Origin: Streptomyces celluloflavus
Lineage (GTDB): Bacteria; Actinomycetota; Actinomycetes; Streptomycetales; Streptomycetaceae
Length of the DNA: 64,000 bases
Assembly (NCBI GenBank): GCA_000720995.1
Contig: JOEL01000020.1
Span: forward strand, 62,001 to 126,000
Direction: 5' to 3'
In this document: piece after piece, positions 25,412 through 33,185 of the stretch
Layout: every line of letters starts with the position of its first letter
Numbering within the stretch: position 1 is the first letter of the stretch
The notes under the pieces: generated by a model
Seen by the model: only the letters and a program-made list of their open reading frames with translations
Told to the model about the DNA's origin: nothing
Database searches by the model: none
Program-made: the position numbers and the translations under genes

Positions 25412-26326
25412 TTATCGGTATTGGAGGGTTCCGAAGGCTTTCTGTTCGCCCCCCTGAAATACGCGGAAAACGCAGGTCCCGTGATGTGGCACGCACAGGA
25501 CGCGGGCGGGCGGACTGAATTCGGTGAACCGCACCGCTCTCAGCCGTCCGGCCGTGGGGCGCAGCAGGGTGCCGTGACTCTCCAGGGCCGCGGCCTGCCG
25601 GGCCGCTTCCAGCAGCACCATGCCCGGCACATGATCCGTGGCGTGGTCGAAGAAGAACGGATGCTTCGGATCGACCGGTTCCACCAGGAGGGTGCCGCCG
25701 TCGAGCCCGATCACGATGTCGCGCGGATCGGCCACCGCCGGTCCGGTGGCCTCCGGGCGCACCCGGACAGCCGTTCGCGAGGTGCGCCGGACGGTGGTCA
25801 CGGCCCCGCGCAGCACGGTGTACCGGCGCGCGTCGAGAAAGCGCGCGCCGCCCCCGGCGCGGGCGAAGGCCGTACCGCCGGCCAGGAAGGTCACCTCCAG
25901 CCGGAGCCCGGTGACGGCGCCGTCGGCCCCGGTGCGTATCTCGCTCACACCGGTCAGGCAGGTGACATCGGTGGCGGCGGAAGCGGCGCGCGGTTCCGCC
26001 GCCGGGGTGAGGGCGAAGAACAGATCGGTGATGAGCAGATGCGCGGTCGCGGGCACGCCGAAATACCGCAGCGGGAGATAGATGCCGAGCTGGCGCAGGG
26101 TTTCCACGACGATCAGCGGACTGTGCAGGTCCGCACCGTCCCGGGGGAATGTGGGATGGGACCGGGGCCAGGACGCCGCGGCCTCGAAGCTGCCGTCACC
26201 GGTCCGCCGTACGTCGGTGAGGAGTACCTCCGCCAAGGAGGTGCGGTGCACCATTTCGCGTGCGACGGTGCGTGACCAGCTCAGCGGCCGGAGTTCCCCG
26301 GCGGTCTCGCCGACCGAAGTGTTCAT
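25412..26326 (-). CDS. AfsA-like gamma-butyrolactone/butenolide biosynthesis protein
   Basis: 304 residues. AfsA enzymes condense a beta-ketoacyl-ACP with dihydroxyacetone phosphate, the committed step to A-factor-type signals. The protein shows the two hotdog-like repeats of the family: about residues 25-130 (REMVHRTSLAEVLLTDVRRT, FPRDGADLHSPLIVVETLRQ) and about 190-300 (PKHPFFFDHATDHVPGMVLLEAARQAA, the diagnostic stretch). The ATG at 26326 matches the family's N-terminus; the Shine-Dalgarno sequence is weak. Divergent from the receptor-like TetR gene with 105 bases between them, as in scbA-scbR. No butenolide reductase (ScbB/BprA type) is in the window, so the chemistry would have to be completed elsewhere. 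Confidence 0.9.
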   Translation of the reverse strand: MNTSVGETAGELRPLSWSRTVAREMVHRTSLAEVLLTDVRRTGDGSFEAAASWPRSHPTFPRDGADLHSPLIVVETLRQLGIYLPLRYFGVPATAHLLITDLFFALTPAAEPRAASAATDVTCLTGVSEIRTGADGAVTGLRLEVTFLAGGTAFARAGGGARFLDARRYTVLRGAVTTVRRTSRTAVRVRPEATGPAVADPRDIVIGLDGGTLLVEPVDPKHPFFFDHATDHVPGMVLLEAARQAAALESHGTLLRPTAGRLRAVRFTEFSPPARVLCVPHHGTCVFRVFQGGEQKAFGTLQYR

Positions 26327-26358
26327 GCAATAAGAAGAACCCAGTTCCGGTGTCCGCG

Positions 26359-26382
26359 CACGCCCGTCCCGTCGCGGGCGTG
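26359..26382. promoter_or_regulatory. inverted repeat in the afsA-receptor intergenic region
   Basis: CACGCCCG (26359-26366) pairs with CGGGCGTG (26375-26382). It lies between the divergent afsA and receptor genes, so it could be an operator or a leader hairpin. TACATT (26395-26400) may be the -10 of the receptor gene. Neither matches a published ARE consensus closely. Confidence 0.35.
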
Positions 26383-26431
26383 GGGGCGAGCCACTACATT
26401 GCCTGCTGTCGGCGACCGAGCGGTATCCGGG

Positions 26432-27151
26432 GTGAATGTGCAGGTACGGGCGAGGACCACGCGAAGGTCTCTGCTGGAGACGGCGGCGCGACTGTTCGAC
26501 GAGCGGGGGTATGCCGGCACCAGTATCAGCGATATCAGTACCCGGTCCGGCCGTACCAGCGGGGCCATCTATTTCCATTACGCCAGCAAGGAGAATCTGG
26601 CGCTCGCCATTGTCGAGGAGCATTTCGCGACCTGGCCGGAGCTGATCGCCCGCCATCGGGCGGCCCGCCTGCCCGCGCTGGACACGCTGGTCGCGCTGAG
26701 CTTCGATGTGGCCCGCGCCTTCCGCGACGATGTCGTCATCCGGGCCGGCTCCCGTCTCTGGATGGAGCGCAAGGCCATCGACGCCGCACTGCCGACACCG
26801 TTCGTCGGCTGGACCGCGACCGTCACCGAACTCCTCGAAGAGGCCCGCGCGGAGGGCACGCTCGCCGCCGCGATCGACCCCGGAACGGCCGCGCACGGCG
26901 TCGTCTGCGCCTTCTTCGGGCTGCACACCGTCGCCGACGCGCTGGACGGCCGCAGCTGCATCGAGGAGCGGCTGCACGGTCTGTGGCTGCTGCTTCTGGC
27001 CGCGCTCCAGGCCGACCCCGCACCGGCCGCGCTGCTCAGCCGCGTCCACGACCGGGCGGGCGCCGCCGAGCAGTGCCGGCCCGCTCGCCCGGCCGGCACC
27101 GGAACGGCCCGGAGCGGCCTCGCGGCCGTCGGCGCCGCGCGGGCGAAGTAG
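26432..27151 (+). CDS. TetR-family regulator of gamma-butyrolactone-receptor type
   Basis: 239 residues. The N-terminal helix-turn-helix (about 8-55) reads TRRSLLETAARLFDERGYAGTSISDISTRSGRTSGAIYFHYASKENLALAI; the TSGA-x-YFH(Y/F) recognition segment is characteristic of ArpA/ScbR/CprB-type receptors. Trp127 lies where those receptors have the ligand-pocket tryptophan (as I recall, Trp127 in CprB). Divergent to afsA, the classical arrangement, so it probably represses afsA and/or itself until the signal binds. The GTG at 26432 was chosen; a GTG two codons later is an alternative. The C-terminal 40 residues are Pro/Ala/Arg-rich, and the stop codon lies within the first unit of a tandem repeat. 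Confidence 0.88.
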   Translation: MNVQVRARTTRRSLLETAARLFDERGYAGTSISDISTRSGRTSGAIYFHYASKENLALAIVEEHFATWPELIARHRAARLPALDTLVALSFDVARAFRDDVVIRAGSRLWMERKAIDAALPTPFVGWTATVTELLEEARAEGTLAAAIDPGTAAHGVVCAFFGLHTVADALDGRSCIEERLHGLWLLLLAALQADPAPAALLSRVHDRAGAAEQCRPARPAGTGTARSGLAAVGAARAK

Positions 27152-27284
27152 CCCCGGCCGTCACTACGGGGTGAAGTGGTCCCGGCCATCGCCACGGGGC
27201 GAAGTAGCCCTGGCCATCGCCACGGGGTGAATCGGCCCCGGCCGCCGCCACGGGGTGAAGTCGCCCCGGCCGTCACCACGGAGG
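27145..27284 (+). repeat. five imperfect 28-bp tandem repeats
   Basis: Units begin at 27145, 27173, 27201, 27229 and 27257, each starting GAA(G/T) and containing C(C/T)GGCC...ACGG. Every unit can fold CCCCG against CGGGG. The first unit includes the TAG stop of the receptor gene. The array could act as a terminator or be a minisatellite; there are no spacers, so it is not a CRISPR array. Confidence 0.92.
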
Positions 27285-27706
27285 GACGGGGGAGGAGAGC
27301 ACGGCGGGAATGTTCCGGTATTTCTCCGCCACGGGCCCCGGACGGAGAAGCGGCCTGCAGGGGAAAGTCGGGGGAATCCCGGGAAAGGGGCCGGCGTTCA
27401 CCCACCGTTTCCCGTACGGATATCGAGATTTCGGCATTCCGGCATTTTGGGATTTCGGATGTCCGCCGTTTCGTGGATCTCCTGAGTTCGGAGCACCGGC
27501 GAGCCGAGGAGCCGAAGGCAGGGGAAGGGCGGGAGCGCCGCCGCACGGCGCATTCGCGGGCGCGGGGTTCACCCGGACGGCCGACCGGCGGCGCGGCGGC
27601 CGCGTCGGACTGCGTCGGACCGGGTCCGGCCGGGTGACCTGCGGTGCCGTTCGCGGGGCTGCGTATGATCGCGAACGCGGGGCGCTGTGGGGACGACTGA
27701 TGGGGT
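27285..27706. other. intergenic region before mycP, no gene
   Basis: 422 bases. 27410-27490 is markedly AT-richer and contains short direct repeats (GGCATT twice, ATTTCGG twice). TATGAT at 27664-27669 is a consensus-like -10 about 38 bases before the mycP start, with a poor -35. No reading frame here has the coding bias of its neighbours. Confidence 0.5.
27664..27669 (+). promoter_or_regulatory. mycP: -10 box TATGAT, probable mycP promoter
   Basis: Near-perfect -10 hexamer placed so that transcription would start around 27676, giving a leader of about 30 bases. The -35 position shows no good match. Confidence 0.45.
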
Positions 27707-28963
27707 GTGGACGTGCGAAACCGCCAACTGCCGTTGCAGCGTGGGGTCACGGTGGCGATCGGCGCTCTCGGGTGCACGGTACTGCTGGCCGGGGGAACGG
27801 CAGGGGCCCGGCCGGTGGCGGGTGTGCCGGTGGCCCGGGTCGCGGCGGCGGGGGGCGGGACGGTGCTGCCGCAGATCCCGGACGGGCCGGTCGCGGAGGG
27901 CAAGTGCACCAAGGAGTCGGCGCGCACGATCTCCCAGACCCCCTGGGCCCAGAAGGCGCTCGGCCTGTCGGAGGTACGGCCGCTGAGCCAGGGCGGCGGG
28001 GTGACCGTCGGCGTCGTGGACACCGGTCTCGACGCGGGCGTCGCGGCGCTCAAGGGACGCGCGTCGGGCGGCGGGGGCAAGGACTGCGCGGGGCACGGCA
28101 CGTTCGTCGCGGGGATCGTGGCGGGGGCCGCGCAGGACGGTGTCGGGTTCGCCGGCGTCGCGCCGCGGGCCCGGGTGCTGGGGGAGACCGTGAGCGGTGC
28201 GGACGCCGGGGCGCTGGCCGGCGGTATCGAGGACGCGGTGGCCGGCGGCGCCAAGGTCGTGCTGGTCGCGGCGAGCGCGACGGAGTCCGACGCGCGGTTG
28301 CAGACGGCGGTCGACAAGGCCGCGGCCAAGGACGTGCTCGTCATCGCCGGGGCCACGGCCGGGGACAAGGGTGCGCAGGCGTACCCGGGGGGACTGCCCG
28401 GGGTGCTCAGCGTGGCGGCCGTGGGGGTCGACGGGAAACCATATCCGGGCCGTACGGGCGGGCAGTCCACCGGTGCGTCGCTGCCGCGGGTGGACCTGAC
28501 GGCGCCGGGGGACCGGGTGGTCAGCGTGGGTCCCGGCGGCGGCCACTTCACCGGCGGCGGGGACTCGGTGGCGGCGGCCTTCGTCGCGGGCACCGCCGCA
28601 CTGGTGCGCGCGCACGACCCCGGGCTGTCCGCGGCCCAGGTCGCCGACCGGCTGCGGGCGACGGCGGCGCGCGGGCCCGGGGCGGTCCCGGACGCCCGGT
28701 TCGGGTACGGACTGGTGGACCCGCCCGGCGCGGTGGGCGCGGTCTCCGCCGCCGCGTCCGGCACGGGCGCGCGGACCCGTACGGAGAGCGCCCCCGCGCT
28801 GGACGGGACCTACCGGGTGCCGGAGCAGCCGCCTGCCACCTCGCCGGCCGTGGCCTGGGCGGTCGTGGGTGTTGCCGCCCTCGTATCCCTGCTGGTGGGC
28901 GGCGCGGCGCTGGTGATCCCGCGCGGCCGGGCGCGCGGTTGGCGCCCCGGCCGCCTCGGCTAG
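27707..28963 (+). CDS. mycP: type VII secretion-associated serine protease mycosin
   Basis: 418 residues, membrane-anchored subtilisin-like protease of the ESX system, acting outside the cell membrane. An N-terminal signal segment (VTVAIGALGCTVLLAGGTAGA), the protease domain (about 60-345) and a C-terminal transmembrane helix (AWAVVGVAALVSLLVGGAALVI) are visible. Catalytic triad: Asp105 (VVDTGLD), His130 (GHGTFVAGI), Ser287. Oddities: the serine motif is GDSVAAAF rather than G-T-S-x-A-A-P, and the strand that normally ends in the oxyanion Asn (AAGN) reads VIAGATAG, with Ala218 at the expected position. Activity may be reduced or the site rearranged. Start GTG 27707; GTG 27713 is possible. Confidence 0.9.
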   Translation: MDVRNRQLPLQRGVTVAIGALGCTVLLAGGTAGARPVAGVPVARVAAAGGGTVLPQIPDGPVAEGKCTKESARTISQTPWAQKALGLSEVRPLSQGGGVTVGVVDTGLDAGVAALKGRASGGGGKDCAGHGTFVAGIVAGAAQDGVGFAGVAPRARVLGETVSGADAGALAGGIEDAVAGGAKVVLVAASATESDARLQTAVDKAAAKDVLVIAGATAGDKGAQAYPGGLPGVLSVAAVGVDGKPYPGRTGGQSTGASLPRVDLTAPGDRVVSVGPGGGHFTGGGDSVAAAFVAGTAALVRAHDPGLSAAQVADRLRATAARGPGAVPDARFGYGLVDPPGAVGAVSAAASGTGARTRTESAPALDGTYRVPEQPPATSPAVAWAVVGVAALVSLLVGGAALVIPRGRARGWRPGRLG

Positions 28964-28978
28964 GGGCCTCCCGCCCCT
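28962..28978. terminator. small hairpin spanning the mycP/eccC stops
   Basis: AGGGGC (28962-28967) pairs with GCCCCT (28973-28978) around CTCCC. It overlaps both stop codons in the 14-base gap between convergent genes. Short stem, no T-tract. Confidence 0.4.
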
Positions 28979-31900
28979 CAGCCGTCCTCGGCCAGCTGCG
29001 CCGTCTGGACCTGGATCTGGCGCCTGCGGGCGACCCACAGGGCGCGGCCCGGCGGGTACTCGCGGGGCTTGACGTTGCCGAGGATCAGGCCCTCGGAGGC
29101 CGGGCAGGAGAACACGACGCTCGGGGTGTTCGCCTCCACCAGGCGGCGCAGCAGCGGATCGCTCAGGGCGCGGCCGATGCCGGAGGACGACCGGGAGACG
29201 ATCAGGTGCAGGCCCAGCTCGGTGCCCTGGCTGAGGAGTTCGAGCACCGGGCCGAAGGGGCTCTCGGATCCGTAGCCGCTGCCGGAGACCAGGTCGTAGT
29301 CGTCGACGAGGAGGAAGACCTGCGGGCCGTCCCACCAGTCGCGCTTGCGCAGGCGGTCCGGGGTGATCTCGGGGCCGGGTATCCGCGGCTGCATCGCCCC
29401 GGCGGCGGCCAGCATCATCTCGCGGGTGGCGTCCGCGGAGACCGCGTAGCCCAGGCGGTACTCCTCGGGGACCGCGTCGTACAGCTCGCGGCGGACGTCG
29501 ACCATGGCGATCAGCGCCTCCTCGCTGGTGTGTGTGGCGACGATCGAGCGGGCGATGTGCCGCAGGAGGTTGGTCTTGCCGCTCTCCGTGTCGCCGATGA
29601 CCAGCAGGTGCGGTGACGCGTCGAAGTCGTGCCAGAAGGGCGCGAGTTCGTTCTCCTCCACACCGAGCGGGACCCGGCGCCCCTCGGCGGCGGGCAGTTC
29701 GGCCGCGGGGAAGGCGGCGGGGAGCATCCGCACGGCCGGGGCGCCCGGTCCGTCCCACGCCTCGCGGACGGCGGCGACCAGGGCCTTGGTGCCGTCGGAC
29801 AGGTCGGCGACCGCGCCGCTTCCGTCCATGCGGGGGAGCGCGGTCAGGAAGTGGTAGGAGTCCTCGGACAGGCCGCGGCCCGCGACGCGCGGTACCTCCT
29901 GTGCCTTGCGCATGCCGATGAGGGAGTCGACCGGGTCGCCCAGGCGCAGCTCGAACTTGGTGCCGATCTGGTCGCGCAGTGCCGGCTGCATCTCGGCCCA
30001 GCGCGGGGACGCCACGATGAGGTGGATGCCGTAGTTGAGGCCGCGGGCGGCCAGCTGGACGACGGTCTGGGTGAGGTCGTAGAAGTCCTCGCGCAGGGTG
30101 GACCAGCCGTCGATGACGAGGAAGGCGTCCCCGAAGGGCTCCTCGGCGAACTCGCCCGCCGCGCGCCGGGTGCGGTAGTCGGCCATGGAGTCCACGCCCT
30201 GCTCGGCGAAGGCCAGTTCCCGGCGGGCGAGCAGTGAGGTGATCTCGCCGATGGTGCGGGCCAGCCGCTCGGGGTGCAGCCGTCCGGTGACCGTGCCGAC
30301 GTGCGGCAGATCGGTCAGCGAGGTGAGCGTGCCGCCGCCGAAGTCCAGACAGTAGAACTGCACTTCGCGTGGGGTGTGGGTGAGGGCCAGGGCGGTGATC
30401 AGGCTGCGCAGCAGGGTGCTCTTGCCGCTCTGCGGACCGCCCGCGATGCCCACATGGCCGCCGGCGCCGCCGAGGTCGGCCAGCAGCGGGTCGCGACGCT
30501 GGTCGAAGGGGCGGTCGATGACGCCGACGGGCACCTTCAGGCCGCCGCGGACGGTGCCGTACCCGTCGAGCCGGACGGTGCCAGGCGGGAGGAGTTCGTC
30601 CAGTGACGGCGGGGTGCCCAGCGGGGGCAGCCAGATGGGGTGGGCCTCGGGGCCCGCCTCGTGCAGCCGCTCGATGGCGACCTGGAGCAGGCTCGCCGAC
30701 TCGGTCTCCTCCTCCGCGGGCCGCGGGAGGTCGGGCACGACGGGGTGGGCGGGCGGTACGTAGCCGGAGCGGTAGGGCACCACGGCGCCGGTGCCGGTCG
30801 CCGCCTGGGGGGTGCGGCGTTTGGCCCGGTAGGCGCCGGAGACGTACGCGGCCTTGAAGCGGGTGAGCGTGGCCTGGTCGCTCTTGAGGTAGCCGTTGCC
30901 GGGGGCGGACGGCAGCTGGTGGGCGTCGGGGACGCCGAGGACGCCGCGGCTCTCCATCGCGGAGAACGTCCGCAGGCCGATGCGGTAGGAAAGGTGCGAT
31001 TCCAGCTGGTGCACCCGGCCCTCGTCCAGGCGCTGGGAGGCCAGCAGCAGATGAACGCCCAGGCTGCGGCCCAGCCGCCCGATCATCACGAACAGGTCCA
31101 TGAAGTCGCGGTGCGCGGCGAGCAGTTCGCTGAACTCGTCGACGACGACGAACAGGGACGGCAGCGGTGCCAGCGCGGCGCCGGCCGTCCGGGCCTTCTC
31201 GTAATCGAGTACGGAGCTGAAGTTGCCGGCGCTGCGCAGCAGTTCCTGACGGCGGATCAGTTCGCCGTGCAGGGCGTCCTGCATACGGGTCACCAGCGCG
31301 GCCTCGTCGGCGAGGTTGGTGATGACGGCGGAGGTGTGCGGCAGCTGCTCCATGCCCAGGAAGGTGGCGCCGCCCTTGAAGTCGACCAGGACGAGGTTGA
31401 GCACCTCGGAGGAGTGGGTGAGCGCCAGCGCGGCCACCAGGGTGCGCAGCAGCTCGCTCTTGCCGGAGCCGGTGGCGCCGATGAGCATGCCGTGCGGGCC
31501 CATGCCGTTCTGCGCGGACTCCTTGATGTCCAGCTCGACGGGCGAACCGTCGGCGGCGATGCCGATCGGGACCCGCAGCCGGTCGCGCTCGCCGGGGCCG
31601 CGGTGCTCCCACAGGCGGGGCAGTTCGTGGGCGCGCAGGTCGGTGACGCCCAGCAGGGTGGTGAGTTCGAAGTCGGTGGTCAGCGGTTCGGTGATCTCGC
31701 TGGTCACGCTCATCCGGTACGGGGCGATCAGCCGGGCCAGCGGACCGGCGCGCAGGACGCTCAGCGCGTCCGGGCGGCCCAGCTCGGTGAGCTGCTCACG
31801 GCCGTTGCGGTCCTGGCCGACGACCTGGAGCAGACCGGGCGCGACATCGAGGCCCAGGGCGTGCGGACCCGGCTCCCAGGGGAGTGCGCCGCTGACGTCG

Positions 31901-33021
31901 ATGACGACGCAGTTGCGGAAACCACCGCCACCCAGCCGCGAATTGGCGTGAATGTCCGGTCCGTCCAGAACGATGACGGTGAACGGTTCGTCCTTGGAGG
32001 GTGCCGCCTGCGGGTCGAAGCGGGTGCGCTCGCCGAACTCCTCGCCCAGCAGCTCCTCCAGCTCCGTCGCGCTGTCCGCGATCAGCCGCCGCTGGCCCGC
32101 ACCGTCCTGCTGGGTGGGGTGCTGGGCGTGCGGCAGCCACTTGGTCCACTCCCACAGCGGGCGCTGCGGGTCGCCGACGCACAGCGCGACGCGCAGTTCC
32201 TCGGCTGCGTGGAAGACGGCGAGCTGGCCCAGGACGGCGCGCACCATGGCCCGCCCGGCGTCGGCGTCACCGCGCAGCTGGACCAGCGCGTAGCCGCGCA
32301 GGTGGATGGCGATGGGCTGGTCGGCGACGGAGGTGTAGGCGCGGATGAAACGGCGCAGGGCGTGCGCGGCGAGCGGTTCGAGGTCCTCGACCGGCTTGGT
32401 CTGTACGGGGGCCAGCCGCATCGCCAGCCGCTGTTCGCCGACCGCCAGGCGCACCTCGGCGAAGTCCCCGTGCGCGGCCCGCCGCTCCCACAGCCGGGAG
32501 GTGCGGACCACCGACCACAGGGCGGCCGGATCGGGGTTGCGCCAGGCGTGCGCGTCCCGTTGGCGGACCACGACCTCCCGTACGCGCCGCCGGTTCTGGC
32601 CGAGGTAGCGCAGATAGTCGCGGCGGTCACCGCTGAGCCGGGCCTTGCGTTCGCCGGCGCCGCGCACCAGCTGGCCGACGAGCATCGCCGCCGAACTCAG
32701 CAGCATCATGCCGCCGACGAGATACATGAAGACATTGCTGCCGCCACCGGGGCGCAGGACCATCAGCACCATGCCGCTGGAGGCGATGGCCATGGGCAGG
32801 TACGTCAGCATCGCGGCGGCGCTGCCGGTGCGTTCCGGGAGCGTCGGCGGCTCTTGCAGTTCGAGCTCGCCGCCCGCCGGCTCCGGGCCCGGACGGCGGG
32901 GTGGGCGGCGGAACAGAAGCAGGCTCAACGCGCCAGTCCTCTCGGTCGGTGGCCGGACCGCGGCGACGCCGGGGCAGGCCGATACGGGCGGGCCGATAGC
33001 CGTCGCACCGGATGATGTCAT
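28978..33021 (-). CDS. eccC: type VII secretion FtsK/SpoIIIE ATPase EccC (EccCa-EccCb fused)
   Basis: 1347 residues; the motor that recognises and drives export of WXG100-type substrates. N-terminal FRRPPRRPGPE motif, two transmembrane helices (about 70-115), then three FtsK/SpoIIIE ATPase domains with Walker A at about 514 (GATGSGKSE), 860 (GGPQSGKST) and 1142 (GDTESGKTN). Walker B is canonical in domain 1 (VVVDEFSEL), while domain 2 has LVIDGWSTL, lacking the second acidic residue. The start is uncertain: ATG 33021 adds about 31 residues ahead of the conserved FRRPPRRPGP and has a poor Shine-Dalgarno sequence, whereas TTG 32928 is preceded by AGAGGA. Transcribed opposite to the rest of the locus from a shared divergent promoter region. 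Confidence 0.95.
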   Translation of the reverse strand: MTSSGATAIGPPVSACPGVAAVRPPTERTGALSLLLFRRPPRRPGPEPAGGELELQEPPTLPERTGSAAAMLTYLPMAIASSGMVLMVLRPGGGSNVFMYLVGGMMLLSSAAMLVGQLVRGAGERKARLSGDRRDYLRYLGQNRRRVREVVVRQRDAHAWRNPDPAALWSVVRTSRLWERRAAHGDFAEVRLAVGEQRLAMRLAPVQTKPVEDLEPLAAHALRRFIRAYTSVADQPIAIHLRGYALVQLRGDADAGRAMVRAVLGQLAVFHAAEELRVALCVGDPQRPLWEWTKWLPHAQHPTQQDGAGQRRLIADSATELEELLGEEFGERTRFDPQAAPSKDEPFTVIVLDGPDIHANSRLGGGGFRNCVVIDVSGALPWEPGPHALGLDVAPGLLQVVGQDRNGREQLTELGRPDALSVLRAGPLARLIAPYRMSVTSEITEPLTTDFELTTLLGVTDLRAHELPRLWEHRGPGERDRLRVPIGIAADGSPVELDIKESAQNGMGPHGMLIGATGSGKSELLRTLVAALALTHSSEVLNLVLVDFKGGATFLGMEQLPHTSAVITNLADEAALVTRMQDALHGELIRRQELLRSAGNFSSVLDYEKARTAGAALAPLPSLFVVVDEFSELLAAHRDFMDLFVMIGRLGRSLGVHLLLASQRLDEGRVHQLESHLSYRIGLRTFSAMESRGVLGVPDAHQLPSAPGNGYLKSDQATLTRFKAAYVSGAYRAKRRTPQAATGTGAVVPYRSGYVPPAHPVVPDLPRPAEEETESASLLQVAIERLHEAGPEAHPIWLPPLGTPPSLDELLPPGTVRLDGYGTVRGGLKVPVGVIDRPFDQRRDPLLADLGGAGGHVGIAGGPQSGKSTLLRSLITALALTHTPREVQFYCLDFGGGTLTSLTDLPHVGTVTGRLHPERLARTIGEITSLLARRELAFAEQGVDSMADYRTRRAAGEFAEEPFGDAFLVIDGWSTLREDFYDLTQTVVQLAARGLNYGIHLIVASPRWAEMQPALRDQIGTKFELRLGDPVDSLIGMRKAQEVPRVAGRGLSEDSYHFLTALPRMDGSGAVADLSDGTKALVAAVREAWDGPGAPAVRMLPAAFPAAELPAAEGRRVPLGVEENELAPFWHDFDASPHLLVIGDTESGKTNLLRHIARSIVATHTSEEALIAMVDVRRELYDAVPEEYRLGYAVSADATREMMLAAAGAMQPRIPGPEITPDRLRKRDWWDGPQVFLLVDDYDLVSGSGYGSESPFGPVLELLSQGTELGLHLIVSRSSSGIGRALSDPLLRRLVEANTPSVVFSCPASEGLILGNVKPREYPPGRALWVARRRQIQVQTAQLAEDG

Positions 33022-33185
33022 GCCTGGTCAAGTGCCGTGAGCTTACGCAGTTTTGCGTTTGTGATCGCATGCGCCTATTGCTCAACAAGATTGGTAAACA
33101 AACATAACCATCTCTGATACTTTCTCTCCAGCCCCACCCGTTTCATGGTCCGCGTATCGCGGATCACCGGGAGAGTGACCACTGC
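33022..33185. promoter_or_regulatory. divergent eccC / eccD promoter region
   Basis: 164 bases, with an AT-rich core (33050-33125) in otherwise GC-rich DNA; it contains TTGCTC, CATAAC and GATACT-like hexamers. It must drive eccC leftward and eccD rightward; individual promoters cannot be assigned with confidence. Confidence 0.6.

Noticed and set aside
27145-27284. CRISPR-like array
   Set aside because: Repeat units are directly adjacent with no spacers and vary internally; no cas genes in the window.
27569-31612. Minus-strand frame of 1,347 codons overlapping eccC and mycP
   Set aside because: Arg/Pro/Gly-rich shadow; eccC in the neighbouring minus frame carries three ATPase motifs.
33022-33185. 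SOS box or classical riboswitch in the eccC/eccD intergenic region
   Set aside because: No GAAC-N4-GTTC and no recognisable conserved aptamer; only AT-rich promoter-like sequence is visible.
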